NCBI GenBank assembly: GCA_027625915.1
Contig: JANTQA010000023.1
Location: 7,006,001 to 7,070,000, forward strand
Length of the DNA stretch: 64,000 nucleotides
From: Anaeramoeba flamelloides
Lineage: Eukaryota > Metamonada > Anaeramoebidae
Direction: 5' to 3'
Of the stretch, positions 44,193 to 56,492 are shown piece after piece. Position 1 is the first letter of the stretch, and every line of letters begins with the position of its first letter. The notes beneath the pieces are model-generated. The model was not told where the DNA came from. It saw only the letters and a list, made by a program, of their open reading frames with translations, and did not search any database. Made by a program: the position numbers and the translations under genes.

Positions 44193-47100
44193 TTATGCTT
44201 TCTGATTGCTTTGTTTTTTTTTTCCAAACTTTGAGTCTTTTAACTGATCACAAAATTTATTTCTTGTGGCGTTGGCTTATCACTTTGTTAATCAACTAAA
44301 TGCTAAAAAAAAAAATTATCAACCGTTTTTTCAAGCATTAGAAATCATAAGAGAGAATTGAAGAATTTTGCAAAAAATTTGTATTTAACACGATTGAAAA
44401 AATATTAAACCCTGTCAAATATATAATTCACACAAAAACCATTAGTCTGTGTTTGAACAATGACAAACAGTTTAATTAAAAAAATAAAAAAAATTTGCCA
44501 AGTTTTTTTTTTTTTTTTTTTTTTTTTCGATAAATTGGGTTTTCTGAAAACGAATAACAATGATCAAACAATATGTGGAAATCTGAATTATATTAACCAC
44601 ATTAACAATAAGTGTCAAATTTTTTTTCCATCCTTACGGCCAATAATAAACAGTTCATCTTGGATTAATATGAGAAAAGATCTGTTTATAATTAAAAATC
44701 ATTTATATTAACATAACTTTAAATCTATTACCTAATTCAAACAAAAAGTTAATATTTTCAATTATTTTAAGGGCGAATAGATCTAAAAATCATTTTATTT
44801 TAGGAATTAAAATTTCAAAAAAAAATCTTCGGAAATCTCTCCCTATTAAAAATTATTATGTTTCGAAAATAAAGTTTTTATGACTTGGTCTTGCTATACC
44901 ATCAAACTCATTCATTGAAATTGTGTTTAATTATGATTTTTAAGATTTGGAATATTTCTTTAATTGTTTTCAAGTTTTTTTTAAAGGTGGTTATTTGTTT
45001 CAAGGATTTGAGAAAAGGTCAAAGATCTCAAACAAATTATTTCAACAAAACTTTTTAAAAAAAAGAGTTTTGGATTTTTTTATAAAATTTTTTTTCAAGA
45101 ACCTTTCTTTGAAATTCAGATCATGAGTCAAATTTACAAACACTTATCGAAATATTTCTAAAGTTTATTGGACACACCACTAAATCGGAAATAGTAAATT
45201 AAGATTTTCTTGATGGATTCTTTGGATTCTCAATATCTGAAATTAGAAAAAAATTTTCTTGAATTAGGAGTACTATATTTCATTTTTTTTCATTGACTGA
45301 TCAATTTTCCCCCGAATAAGAATTTTAATACCATTATTTTTCAATTAAAAAATTAAAATTTTTAATTCAATTTCGAAAATGAATATTATTGATAACTGTT
45401 ACAATCAAATTAATAGAGTAAAAATTTGTCTCAGAGTTAACTATGGAAGTTTAATTTGATGTCTAAAAATATCAATTTGGAAAAGGTTAGTTGTAAAGAT
45501 CTTTCGGGTTTTCTTTCAATATATAAACCGGAAAAATATTTTGGGAATTGGAACTAAAAATTTTCCATTTTTTAATTGAAAAATAATATTCGTATTAAAA
45601 AATACAACTTGATTATTTTTTTTCTGAAAATCCTTTTTATGAGTAAAAGATTAATGATTGATATGGGGTGATATTTGATTTTTAATTTCTGTGTTGTTGA
45701 TTCAAATTTTTATTTCCTTTTGAATTAATTATTGTAAAAAAAACATAAATTTTAATACTTCAAATAAAACCAAAATTGATATAAAATTAATAATTCAAAA
45801 ATTAAAACCGATTAAATTTATCTTCCTATCTATTTCTCTTTCACTCCTCAATTTGGATTTTGCAAAAAAAAAAAATAAATTAATTTTATAGTTATTGAAA
45901 ACAACTTTAAAATGCATACACAGCACAAGACCGATCAGTTAAGAACCAAAATAATATATAGTTACACCTAATTCAAGATAATTTTTTTTCCTAATTTTAG
46001 TTATTCAAAATCCTCAAAGGATCAAGAAATTAAAAATTCAAAATTTGATAAATGCTTGGTAGATCACCCAGGTTTGTCATTGAAATTATAAATAGAGTAA
46101 ATAATAAAAAAGTGTCGTTTTTTTTCCAAAGTTTGCAATTTAGGATTATTAACTCTTAATTTGAAATGTTATCTCGACTTCAAGTTTTAAAAACACCAAT
46201 AGTTGACTAGACTAAAAACCAATTTAAGAACCATTCTTACATTTAACAATTTTATCGTTTCTAAATTCATTTTAAAAATTATTAAAATAAAATTTTTTTA
46301 TTTTTCTCTTTAAATTCTGATCTTTTAAGAATCACAGAAATCACAGAAATCAATTTTAAGTGATCAGAAATTCAAATTCTTGAACAATATTGAATAATAG
46401 CTGAACTCATGATAAATTATTTTAATTTCTCAAATAGAACCAAAGTCCTGAAAATTGAATGTACAAAAATAAAAAATGGTATATTCTTGAACATAAAACT
46501 ACATATTGCAAATAAAGACAAAAATACCAATTTACAATTTGCACATAGGAAGGGAAAGATAAATTTTTGTTATGAATGATAACACAAATAAAGAAAGGTG
46601 TATTTAAAAAGTTCCTTCGTAAAATGGCTGGGTTTAAAGAAACAGAAACCAACCCCCTAATTGAAAACAACTCGAAGTGTTAATTTCTAATTATTATTAA
46701 TAAGATTGGGAAAATTTACTTGATACTGATAAATACAAATAGGTGTCTGAAAATTTTTACTTCGCTTTCCATTTTACAAATTTTTTCCCTTATATTTGAA
46801 TACAACATTTTATTTCAAAAAATCTAAATAACTTTGTAAAATTAGTTGATCTTCGAAATAATCTGATTCAAGAACTGTTTGAAAAGTTGAGTTGATAGAT
46901 TTACAAAAATGGAAATTGAAGAATAAGTTTATTATCTGTGTTTGAATTTATCGGTACAACTAAATAAACAAAATCTTAAAAACTGAAAAAAAGAGTAGAG
47001 CGTCTTGATCCCAGAAAAAATTAAGAAAATAAACTATATACCGCGTTTTTCAAAAAGTCAGGTTCTTTTTTATATGAGATTATCAAGAATTAAAACTTTT

Positions 47101-48114
47101 TGAAAGTTTTGTGTTTTAATACTGATTATTGAACTACAAATGGGAAAAATATTCACTTCTTTTTCAATTTCATTTTATAAGTAGAACCACAAATTTAAAC
47201 CTACTTCTTTTGGGAACACAATTTATTAAAGAAAAATATGACTAAATAAATAAAATGGGTTCAAAAATTCAAACTACCAACCTCTAAAGTGAAAAAATTT
47301 TTTTAGAAAGAACTTTTTTCAGATTCCAACCTCTACCTGTCTTTGAAAGGTTGAGTAACCACGTTTTTAAAATTGAAAACTTGATAAAAGTTTTAAAAAA
47401 GTATTAACTATTTTACAATTGCTATAAAGAAGTGACAACAATTATTTCTCGTTTTAATCGATCTTTTTCTGTTAAATTTTCTTCAAAAAGCAAAGGTATG
47501 GGTCTTTATATACAGAGATAATAACTTTTCTTTAAAGTGTTTGCTTTAATGAACATGTACCTCAAGATTTGATTCGAATATTATTAAACCCAATTCTTGG
47601 TTGACTATTTTAGTTCAACAAAACCCCAGATTGTTTTGTTAAATTTTAAAAAATATAGAAATATTTTTGAATTTTAATTATTTTTTAGTTATTTAAAAAA
47701 AAATAATTTAAAGGTCAGTCAAAAACTAGCGAATTTGCTTGTTTTCAGGGACATTTGAACAAATAAAGAAAAATATTTTGTTTTTTTTTTTTGAAAATTT
47801 CCTATTTTAATTCAATTTGTTTCAATAATAAATAAAACTCCTTTTTTTCTGTACCAAGTCACTATCATTCAAAAATAAAATTGAAATAAAAAGAGTTAGA
47901 CAAAACTAATATGTTTATTAACCTTTCATTCTTAATAATACAATTTATTCACAATATAATCAAAATACCAGAACTTTAAATTTATGAGACTAATTTTTTC
48001 ATTGTTGTTAGTATAACCACCTTTTTATAAAGTCTCTAGTCTAGAAAAAAAAGGTATTTTTCGGATAAGGCCTAATAAAAAAACTTTTTTTACAACATCT
48101 ATATAACGTTCTTT

Positions 48115-48710
48115 ATTGATTTGATTTGGAAACAATCACCTTGTTATGTTGCGAGTTTGGCCTGGAAGAACGAGAAATATGATATTGTTCGAAGTGATAT
48201 AAGATTATGTTGAGGAGTTCGAAGAACGACGATTAATATAATCTTAGCACTAGAAAAATATCATATTTTGAGTCTGGAAGGAGAACCAAAACGAGTAAAC
48301 ATAAAAGGTGATTTTTGAACAAATGAAGCAATATGAGGTTCTATTTATTTTTTAACTCGGGATCTAACTCTACACAATAAAAAACAAAGAAACACATTTT
48401 TAACCAATTTGTTATTTTGCAATGGTACTTTGAAGAACTTACTCTTCAAAGGATCTTTTTCTCTCCAATGAAGTTACTGTAAACACTGAAGTTAAATTTT
48501 ACATTTTCATACATCGGTGATAAAACTTGGTTTAAATTCATACAGAAACAAACCAGATCGTTCAACTTTTCAATCGGTTTCTATCTCCGCTTTTATTGTC
48601 CGCTTATTAAGAAACTTCCAAAAGCGATCAAACATGAAACTCCTCATATATTGTGTGTTCTTAAATGTGACCGATTTTGAACATTCCTCCAAAATTTCTT
48701 GACTCGGAAT
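48115..48710 (+). repeat. Dispersed repeat, copy 2 (copy 1 at about 37320-37945)
   Basis: It is better preserved than copy 1. The central 48150-48290 is an imperfect palindrome: CCTGGAAGAACGAGAAATAT and GATATAAGATTAT on the left against AATATAATCTTA and ATATCATATTTTGAGTCTGG on the right. The 3' part keeps a minus-strand reading SQEILEECSKSVTFKNTQYM that is broken in copy 1. The family is unknown. Confidence 0.6.
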
Positions 48711-50359
48711 TGTAAAATAAAATGTTTTTATTTTTTTTCTTTTCTCAAAAATTGGTAAATGTTTTTTTCTCACTTTGAAAATCTTTTATTAATGGTCTTT
48801 TCTATCTTTTTCAAAGAAAAAAAGAAACCAAACGTTTTTAATTTTTTTAAAAATGAGATTGATTTCTTTGGAAGAAAAAACAAAAATGTTGTTTGATTTT
48901 AGACATTGTTTTTAAACAAAGAAAGAGAATTCGTTCGATTTCCAAACAGTACGAGAAAGTTGATGGACTTTTTTCTTGGTTGTCTATTGATCAAATAATT
49001 GAGTGACTTGAACCAATTTAATTTTCCAATGTCGTAAATCCTTGAGCGCGGCAAACCTTATATATTTATAAGATTAAAAATTGGCAAAATAAATTGGTTA
49101 AACTGTTCTAAAATAACTTTAAATAACATTTCTAAAGTGGAATTTAATAGTAAAGTACTTCTTATTTTACCCAAATAGAATTCAAAAAAAGAAGATCAGA
49201 AAATTTCAAAACTTTGCCTAATTACTAAAGGATTTCCGAAAATCTTTCCACAGTGACTTCAATACTACCCTAAACTTTTTTGTGATACAATCACTTTCTT
49301 ATAAGTAGTTGTTTGAAATTATATAGTTAAATTTTTCCAAATAAAATGTTTGAGTTTAAAAAAAAATATATAGCATCTATATAGCGTTTTTATCACAAAA
49401 TTTCCTTTTAAATGGTGATTTTTTCAATATTTTTTGAAAAAATATACTTATAGCAGGTTTATAACATGTTACAAATATTATAACACATTTTCTAACAAAC
49501 ATTTATGTTATAAAAGTTGTTTAGATAAAATTTTATAACATTACCTATGTTTATAACACCTTTACAATACGTTTATAACATGTTATAAAAAACTTTTTTT
49601 ATTTTTTTCTAACTTTTCTCTTCTTGAATTTCCTTTTTGTTGGGAAGAAGAGTTACTAAGGGGAAAAATCAAGTGGTTACCTTATGTTACTTGAAGGACA
49701 GAAACTAGACTGTATTTGTAACTTGAAAAATATGAATAAAAGACAAAAACAAAAACTGGAACGATCAAAAAAGATTGGATCAATAAGAAAAAAAATGGGC
49801 GTTACTAAACAACGACCTCTAAACGAATCATTCACTATTTTTTAGAAATAATTATACACTAAAATTTTAAATAAAAGGAACGTGTCTTTTTTTTATGATT
49901 GTTCTTGATAAAAATCAGACATTTGGTTTTTTTTTTTTTGATTTTTTACCAAATTTCTTTGAAAAACCCTTTTTTTGTTTTCTAACTTGCTTTTTTTTTT
50001 CTTTTCTTTTTTTTTCTTTTGAATTTTTCTTTTTGTTTTTTCAACTAATAAAAATTTGAAACTTGTTCAATTCTAAAATATTTTTTTTCTTTATCATCTA
50101 AATTACCAATTTACAATTAGTAATCAGAGTTATAAGAGGATCTTTGATCACTCATTTCTATCAATAAAAAAATTAAAATAAAAATAAAAAACTTTTTTTA
50201 TGAGGGAAAAATTCTAAATAAACTCAAGAATTAATTTTTGTTTAATTCAACTTGGTGATATTTACTTTGATAGGTAATAACGAATAATTTTGTAAATGTT
50301 GTACTCATTTAATAAAAATGAAAATGAGAAAAAAAAAAAATTATATTAATTATTGAAAT

Positions 50360-51905
50360 GCCACTCAAGTGCCGTAGAGTGCCGCCGTTTTCTTGAGGTT
50401 TTCTATTTTATTTGTTAAGTGTTCTAGGTTTTTTTTTACTTTTCGAAATAAACCGAAAATTTATTAAAATTTTCTATTTATTTCAAAAAGTAAAAAAAAC
50501 CTACTCAAAATCTAATTATTTTCCAAATAAATAGAAAACTCAAAAAAAACCCAGAACACTTCACAAATTAAATAAAAAAACTCAAAAAACCTAACGAAAA
50601 TCTACCGATTTTCCAAATAAACAGAAAACTCATGAAAACCTAAAGGCGGTTTTTTTTACTTTTTGAAATAAATAGAAAATTTTAATAAATTTTCGGTTTA
50701 TTTCAAAAATTAAAAAAAGCCTAATGTAAAACCAAAAAAAAAAAATATTTTTTTTTAATTTATCTCAATAAATAATTCCATAATCGTCAAAATAATAGAT
50801 TATCCTTTTGAAGGGCATTAATTAAATTTTAAATACTTTTAAAATATATGATTATAACATCTTTTCAGTGAAAAAAAAAATATTCAAATTTTTTACTATT
50901 AAATTTGAAAAAAATCTAAATATTACTGGAAAATTGAATTATCCAACTTTAATGAAAAATATCTTGAAAAATAATTTTTGATCCAAGATCTTTTATTAAC
51001 CAATAACGTTTATTAAAAGTGAAGTTCTCAAAAATATTAAAAAATTAGCAAATGTTTAAATTTTTTTGAAAATATTTTTTCATGATCTTGTATCATTGTA
51101 ATGGATCATACACGATTTCTACAGTTATCTGGGAAAAGAAAATTTCGAAAACAAATTATTTTTCTTAAAAAACGTGGAGATTTATAAATGTAGATTATCT
51201 ATTAAATTCTAATCGAAAACTCAATAAAGTATTATATTTCATTAGATCTATAGAATGTCTTATATCTTTAGTCATACAAAGGATATTATTATTTTTTTAT
51301 ATTTGTACTTATAATTGTTCTTCTGTTCTTTATTTTATTTTGATAAAATGTTCTTTAATCACTCCTTTCTCTAAATAAAAATAAGTTGGTAATAATCATA
51401 TACCTGTTTATTTAAATAGATTATTGTAATGATCATTAATTTTTTTCATTAACTTGAAATAACGAACCAAATAACAACCCAGCCAAAACTTGGTGTAACA
51501 AAATATAACTTTTTAAATCATTACTTTTTTTATCATTATTTCACTCTCGTTCTTTTTTTTTTTCACTTTTTCTTCACTTATATTTATTCAAAGGTGAATC
51601 ATTTCTATTCATTTTTTAAAAGAAAATCTATACTGTGTACAAAAATATTGCCCACATAATAGCATGGATAAAAAATTCTAAATAAATCGGGGGTTTCTGA
51701 AAGTTCAGTCGGGTGCTGTAGAGTGCCTGGGTGTTTTTTTAAATTCTATAGAATAGAGTTAAATAATGATTTTACTCAATTCTTTTGAATTTTGGAAAAC
51801 CACTATTATTTTGTTTTAAATTTGAGAAATTAATAGAATATTTCAAAAATTTTCTTTTTATTTATCAAATTTCAAAAAAACCTAACAAAAAGTTTCAACG
51901 TTTTT
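50360..51905. repeat. Foldback-like block repeats with GTGCYGTAGAGTGCC motifs
   Basis: GTGCCGTAGAGTGCC near 50370 and GTGCTGTAGAGTGCC near 51712 each precede arrays of AAAACCTAAC and AAATAAACNGAAAA-type blocks, some in inverted orientation. For example, TTTTTACTTTTTGAAATAAA near 50655 and its complement TTTATTTCAAAAAGTAAAAA near 50480. Both copies lack coding potential. They look like one repeat family that partly folds back. Confidence 0.5.
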
Positions 51906-52502
51906 TTTTCAATTTTTGTTTTTGTCTTGAAAATCTATTGATTTTCTAATCAAAACAAAATTTAAAAAAAAATTAAATGCAAACGAGGTGGAATTTTATT
52001 GGAATCACCTCTCTTCAATACTGAAAACTACAATAACAAAAAACAATAATTTTCTTTATCAAAATAAAAAAATAAAAAAAAAAAAAATATTAACTATTAA
52101 AATATTAAATTAAATTCAAAATAAATAATATTTTATAATATTTAAGAAATATTCAAAATATATATTAATAATTTTGGATTTACCTTTAAAGTTTTTTTTC
52201 AAAAAAAAATATCCTTAAAGTAAATATTGGTATTATCCCAAAAAGTTAATAATCCAGGATATTTCAAAAAGTCAAAAAGACCTTCAAAAAAAAACAAAAA
52301 AACTTAGTGTTAAGAGGAAAAAAAGCGGCGTATCTCAAAATAAGAATTTAGCTTATTTAAATATATGAAGTATCAATATTAGATAATTCAATAAAAAGGA
52401 AAAAAAAAATCAAACAGATAAAATAGATTCTTAATACTGAGATTTTATTAATGGTTTTTTTTTTTTTTTTTCTATTTAATTTATATTTTCCTTTTTTTCC
52501 TT

Positions 52503-55500
52503 TTATTTTTCTTGTTTAAATCGTTGTATTTCATTTTTCAATTCTAGATTATTGTCATTAATTTTTAAAAGTTGATTTTTCAATTCAGAAATCTGATCTT
52601 GTAGTTGAATATTATTATTTTGTGACATTTTTATATTTTCATTTTTACTTTCAATTTCTTTTTTTAAAGTTTTAATTTCATTTATAAAGGAGACATTATC
52701 CTCTTTAATCTTTAAAATATTCTTTTCCAATTTTTTATTATCATTTTCTCCTTGACTAGTTAATGGGTTCTTTTTTAAATTTTTTTTATTTTTTATTTTA
52801 TTTTCTTGGTCTAATTGTTCCAAAGAAGAAGAGGAAGAAGATGAAGAACAAGAACAAGAATCCTCAGGTTTTCCCTTCTGGTATTTCTCAGGACCGGTAT
52901 TGATTTTATCTAATTCTACATCTGAATCTAAATTAGAATGCTTGTCTTGATCTGAGTCTGAGTTTGCATGCGGATCTGACTTTAACTTATTATTATCCCG
53001 TTGTGCTTTTTTTTTCCTTTTTTTGTTTTTGATCCACATTTGTTTAAAATTTTTTCTAGTGCCCATAAACGCTGTCACAACCCCCACAGGATAAAATATA
53101 AAAAATATTATACTCCTTGTTTGTGTTATTCCTGATGACACGATTGCAATCAAAATGATGTTCAAGCCGATTGATGCCACATCTTCAGGACTTATTTTTT
53201 CCCATAGGGACCTTAGCTCTGGCGATTTCATTGGCGGGTTCTCTTGTTGAGTTGCGAAATACGGAAAGGGTCTAAATGATAATGTCAAAATAATCATTAT
53301 CAAAATGATTCCAATTAAAAGAACTAATTGGATAATTTGGAAATTTGATGACGAGGAACTGATAAAAAGGGGGATTAATAATATTAAAAATCTAAAAATG
53401 AGTTTGACTATTTCCCACCAGAACCGATTTGGCTTATAGAAGTCCCAAAGCCAGCCAAATCTTTTATACCAATATTCTGAAAAATGCTTCTTTTTCGAAA
53501 TGATTAAAATAATTGCGTATGCTATTGGGATGACAAGCGCATAAAAAATAAAAAAAAACCAAAACCAGGGATAATACTTTTGATATTTCTCATCCTCTGT
53601 TGCAATGGTCGGGTAATAATCCAGAACGTGCTTTTTGATTCCCTCTTGCCAAGTAGTTTGCATGGGCTGTGTGCAAATGATGATCTCGGGGATGTATAAG
53701 TATCTAAATGCCAAGGATATTAAATTACAATACTTTGCATTTATTCTGTCCCAATTGATGCCTATTTTTTTCTTGAACGCATTTAATTCCATAATTTTAA
53801 AAATTAAATAAACGAGCAAACTGAGGGCAAGTAAAGCAAGTGGGAATAAAACCATTATCAAATATTTTGAATAAAAATCAAATTTTTGATAGCAGCCTGG
53901 CCGAAAGATCGCTGAAATATCAAAATTAAATAAGGAATTCGCCGAAATAATACCTCCGTCAATATACAGGGGCCATTTGATGTTCATGGATAAGACACCT
54001 GCCAATAATTGGAAAAATGTAATCAAAATTTCAAAAATGGGGTTTTTTTTCAAATACAACAGATTTGCTATTTTCTTTCGGAATCTGTAGATGAAAAGAA
54101 TTGTGATCACGATCAAAAGAATCCAAAAAATGATCCAGTATTTGGAGCTGCATTGTTTGCATTCTGCATTTTTCAAAAAATACCCATCGACACACCTTGA
54201 ACAAAAGCTGCTCGGGTCTCTTCCGAGGGCGCATTTGCCCTCCCCAATGCAAGTATTGGGAAACCCACATTTGAAACAATAAGTTGCGCCCTTTTCTTGA
54301 TTAAAATAATCCAACGGGCAGGGAGCACAATTTAGATCAATTGTTGACGAATTTCGATAATATCCCTTTGGGCATTCGACACACTGATCTTGCACGTCGT
54401 TGGGCTCGTAACCGACGGGGCATAGCGAGCATGACGTTGAGTGCGTTTCGTTGGAATATTTCCCGTCTTCGCATTGGGTGCAATCGTCCCTGGATGACAT
54501 TCCCTGGTATTCCGAATATGTACCGGGATTGCACGGATAACATTGATCGATTGAAGACGATCCGGTAAATACATTGAAAAAGCCCGCGGCGCATTTTGTG
54601 CATTCATTGAGATCATCGAGGCCAGTGTGGTTGCTCCAGGTGCCCCGGGGGCAAGGCTTACAGCCATCTTCATAGCTTATGGCGCCTTTTTTGAATCCAT
54701 AGCTTCCTTCAGTGCATGCAACGCATCGAGGGGATCCTTCATTTGCCGAATAGGTCCCAGCTGTGCAATACAGGCATGCGGTTTGCGCTTGCTTGTCTTG
54801 GTATTGCCCTGCTTGGCACTGTGTACAGTACATCGAACCTTCGGAATCTGAATAAGAGCCTGCTGTGCAATTGGAACACACGCCAAACGAATCGGCACCC
54901 GTTGTATTGCTGTGGGTCCCGGTTGGGCAATTTTTGCAACTAGTCTCATTTGCCTGATCTTGATAGGTACCCGTAGGACAGTATAGGCAAACATCGGGTT
55001 GATCGAGGTATGTTCCTGGATCACATGGGCACTCAGTTAGGGTGTTACTATCAAAAGCTTGACAAAAAATCCCTTCCTTGCTTGTATCTTGCAAATTGCT
55101 TTCCCAAGTAATAACAAAATTATCGCGGTCACTAGCATCATTAGATCCTAAAGCAGCAACAGAAGGAAATCGTTGATTGTCGTCTGTATGAGTATTAACT
55201 TGGAATTCAGATCCTATTTTGGAATAAGATCCGTCACCAGAGAAATTGAAAAGTTGTGCAAATATTCCTGCCAGGTTTCCGTCTTGCAAATTGCTATGCC
55301 AAGTAATAATAAATTTGACATGGCCACCAGCGTCTTTGGATCCTAAAGAAGCAACAGATGGAAATTGTTGAGCGCTGGTGGTGTGAGTATTAACTTGGAA
55401 TTCTGATCCTACTTTCGAGCCGTCATCTGAGTTAAATATCTGGGCATAAACTCCATCTTCGTCTCCGTCTTGGGCATTGCTATACCAAGTAATAATAAAA

Positions 55501-56492
55501 TGTTCATGACCACTAGCATCTTTGGATCCTAACGAAGCAATAGAAGGCTGGTGTTGATGGCCGGCGGTATGAGTGTTAACTAGGAATTCTGATCCTACCT
55601 TCGAATTAGGCCCATCAAATATTTGAGCGTAAATCCCAAGCCCATCTCCATCTTGGCCCTCGCCTTGCCAAGAAATGACAAATGAAGTATTTGATAAATA
55701 ACCAACAGACGGATATTTTTTATTGCCGGTAGTATTGGTATTAACATGGAATTCTGATCCTACCTTAGAATTACTCCCATCAAATATTTGTGCGTAAATC
55801 CCATAAAAATCTCCGTCTTGGTGATTGCTTTGCCAAGTAATGACAAACTGTGTGCCGCCATTGAGTGAAGAAGCAACAGAAGGCAGATTTTGAGTTTTGT
55901 CGGTATTCGTATTCACTTGGAATTCTGATCCTACCTTAGAATTAGGCCCATCAAATATTTGAGCAAAAATCCCAAAAAGACCTCCGCCTTGGTCCTGGCT
56001 TTCCCAAGTAACGACAAATTGGTCACCATTGAGCAAAGCAGAAACAGAAGGGTAATTTTGATTTTTGTCGGTCTTGGTGTTAACTTGGAATTCTGTGCCT
56101 ACCTTAGAATTAGGCCCATCAAATATTTGAGCATAAATACCTGCCTGACTACCTGCGTCTTGCGAATAACTTGCCCAACTAATAACAAATTGATCAGGGC
56201 TGTTGGGAGACAAAGAAGTAACTGAGGGCCTCCATTGTTTGTCAGAGATCTCGGTGTTAACTTGGAATTCTGTGCCTATTTCTTTGGGGTGCAGTTGGCA
56301 TGTTTTAGCCACTGAACTAGATTCAAAAGCAAATGGAAGAAGATCCATACTACCATATGAAATACTTATATCTGTACTTGTACTTATTGGTTCCATACGA
56401 GCGACTGCATAGAAAAACAAAAACAAAACTAACATGTGGGTGAAGCTTCTTTTTATTCTTCTTCTAAACGTGTGTATTGGGTGGGTTGCCAT
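52503..56492 (-). CDS. Large polytopic membrane protein: bacterial-type repeats, GCC2/GCC3 cysteine-rich repeats, seven to nine TM helices, coiled-coil tail
   Basis: An intact 1329-residue single-exon frame with an ATG at 56490-56492. Residues 1-32 are a signal peptide (MLVLFLFFYAVA). Residues 50-480 hold about eight copies of a ~57-residue repeat, KVGSEFQVNT - PSVASL - FVITWQS - QDGD-YGIYAQIF, a unit known mainly from bacterial surface proteins. Residues 485-780 are ephrin-receptor-like GCC2/GCC3 cysteine-rich repeats (CPTGTYQDQANETSC, CTAGSYSDSEGS). Residues 787-1140 carry seven to nine hydrophobic helices, from YWIIFWILLIVITILFIYRF onward. The tail has a Ser/Asp-rich segment and, from about 1250, a coiled coil (ISELKNQLLKINDNNLELK). 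Topology suggests a surface receptor or adhesion protein with a large extracellular N-terminus. Ligand and function are unknown. The GC-richer cysteine repeats differ from the AT-rich surroundings. Confidence 0.85.
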   Translation of the reverse strand: MATHPIHTFRRRIKRSFTHMLVLFLFFYAVARMEPISTSTDISISYGSMDLLPFAFESSSVAKTCQLHPKEIGTEFQVNTEISDKQWRPSVTSLSPNSPDQFVISWASYSQDAGSQAGIYAQIFDGPNSKVGTEFQVNTKTDKNQNYPSVSALLNGDQFVVTWESQDQGGGLFGIFAQIFDGPNSKVGSEFQVNTNTDKTQNLPSVASSLNGGTQFVITWQSNHQDGDFYGIYAQIFDGSNSKVGSEFHVNTNTTGNKKYPSVGYLSNTSFVISWQGEGQDGDGLGIYAQIFDGPNSKVGSEFLVNTHTAGHQHQPSIASLGSKDASGHEHFIITWYSNAQDGDEDGVYAQIFNSDDGSKVGSEFQVNTHTTSAQQFPSVASLGSKDAGGHVKFIITWHSNLQDGNLAGIFAQLFNFSGDGSYSKIGSEFQVNTHTDDNQRFPSVAALGSNDASDRDNFVITWESNLQDTSKEGIFCQAFDSNTLTECPCDPGTYLDQPDVCLYCPTGTYQDQANETSCKNCPTGTHSNTTGADSFGVCSNCTAGSYSDSEGSMYCTQCQAGQYQDKQAQTACLYCTAGTYSANEGSPRCVACTEGSYGFKKGAISYEDGCKPCPRGTWSNHTGLDDLNECTKCAAGFFNVFTGSSSIDQCYPCNPGTYSEYQGMSSRDDCTQCEDGKYSNETHSTSCSLCPVGYEPNDVQDQCVECPKGYYRNSSTIDLNCAPCPLDYFNQEKGATYCFKCGFPNTCIGEGKCALGRDPSSFCSRCVDGYFLKNAECKQCSSKYWIIFWILLIVITILFIYRFRKKIANLLYLKKNPIFEILITFFQLLAGVLSMNIKWPLYIDGGIISANSLFNFDISAIFRPGCYQKFDFYSKYLIMVLFPLALLALSLLVYLIFKIMELNAFKKKIGINWDRINAKYCNLISLAFRYLYIPEIIICTQPMQTTWQEGIKKHVLDYYPTIATEDEKYQKYYPWFWFFFIFYALVIPIAYAIILIISKKKHFSEYWYKRFGWLWDFYKPNRFWWEIVKLIFRFLILLIPLFISSSSSNFQIIQLVLLIGIILIMIILTLSFRPFPYFATQQENPPMKSPELRSLWEKISPEDVASIGLNIILIAIVSSGITQTRSIIFFIFYPVGVVTAFMGTRKNFKQMWIKNKKRKKKAQRDNNKLKSDPHANSDSDQDKHSNLDSDVELDKINTGPEKYQKGKPEDSCSCSSSSSSSSLEQLDQENKIKNKKNLKKNPLTSQGENDNKKLEKNILKIKEDNVSFINEIKTLKKEIESKNENIKMSQNNNIQLQDQISELKNQLLKINDNNLELKNEIQRFKQEK

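Larger units (their letters stand above)
44193..52502. other. Long gene-free region with old repeats
   Basis: About 8.3 kb without a supportable gene. It contains repeat copy 2 (48115-48710), the 47925-48070 segment, a cluster of TTATAACA(C/T) motifs (49440-49590), a foldback-like set of A/T blocks (50360-50750) and repeat segments at 50870-51090 and 51690-51905. Remaining frames are short and compositionally random. Confidence 0.5.

Noticed and set aside
49430-49600. Cluster of TTATAACA(C/T) motifs as a regulatory array
   Set aside because: Spacing is irregular and the composition matches the very AT-rich background; there is no nearby gene start.
54031-55024. Several open frames on both strands overlapping the large membrane protein
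   Set aside because: They are shadows of the GC-richer cysteine-repeat coding sequence and have no domain of their own.
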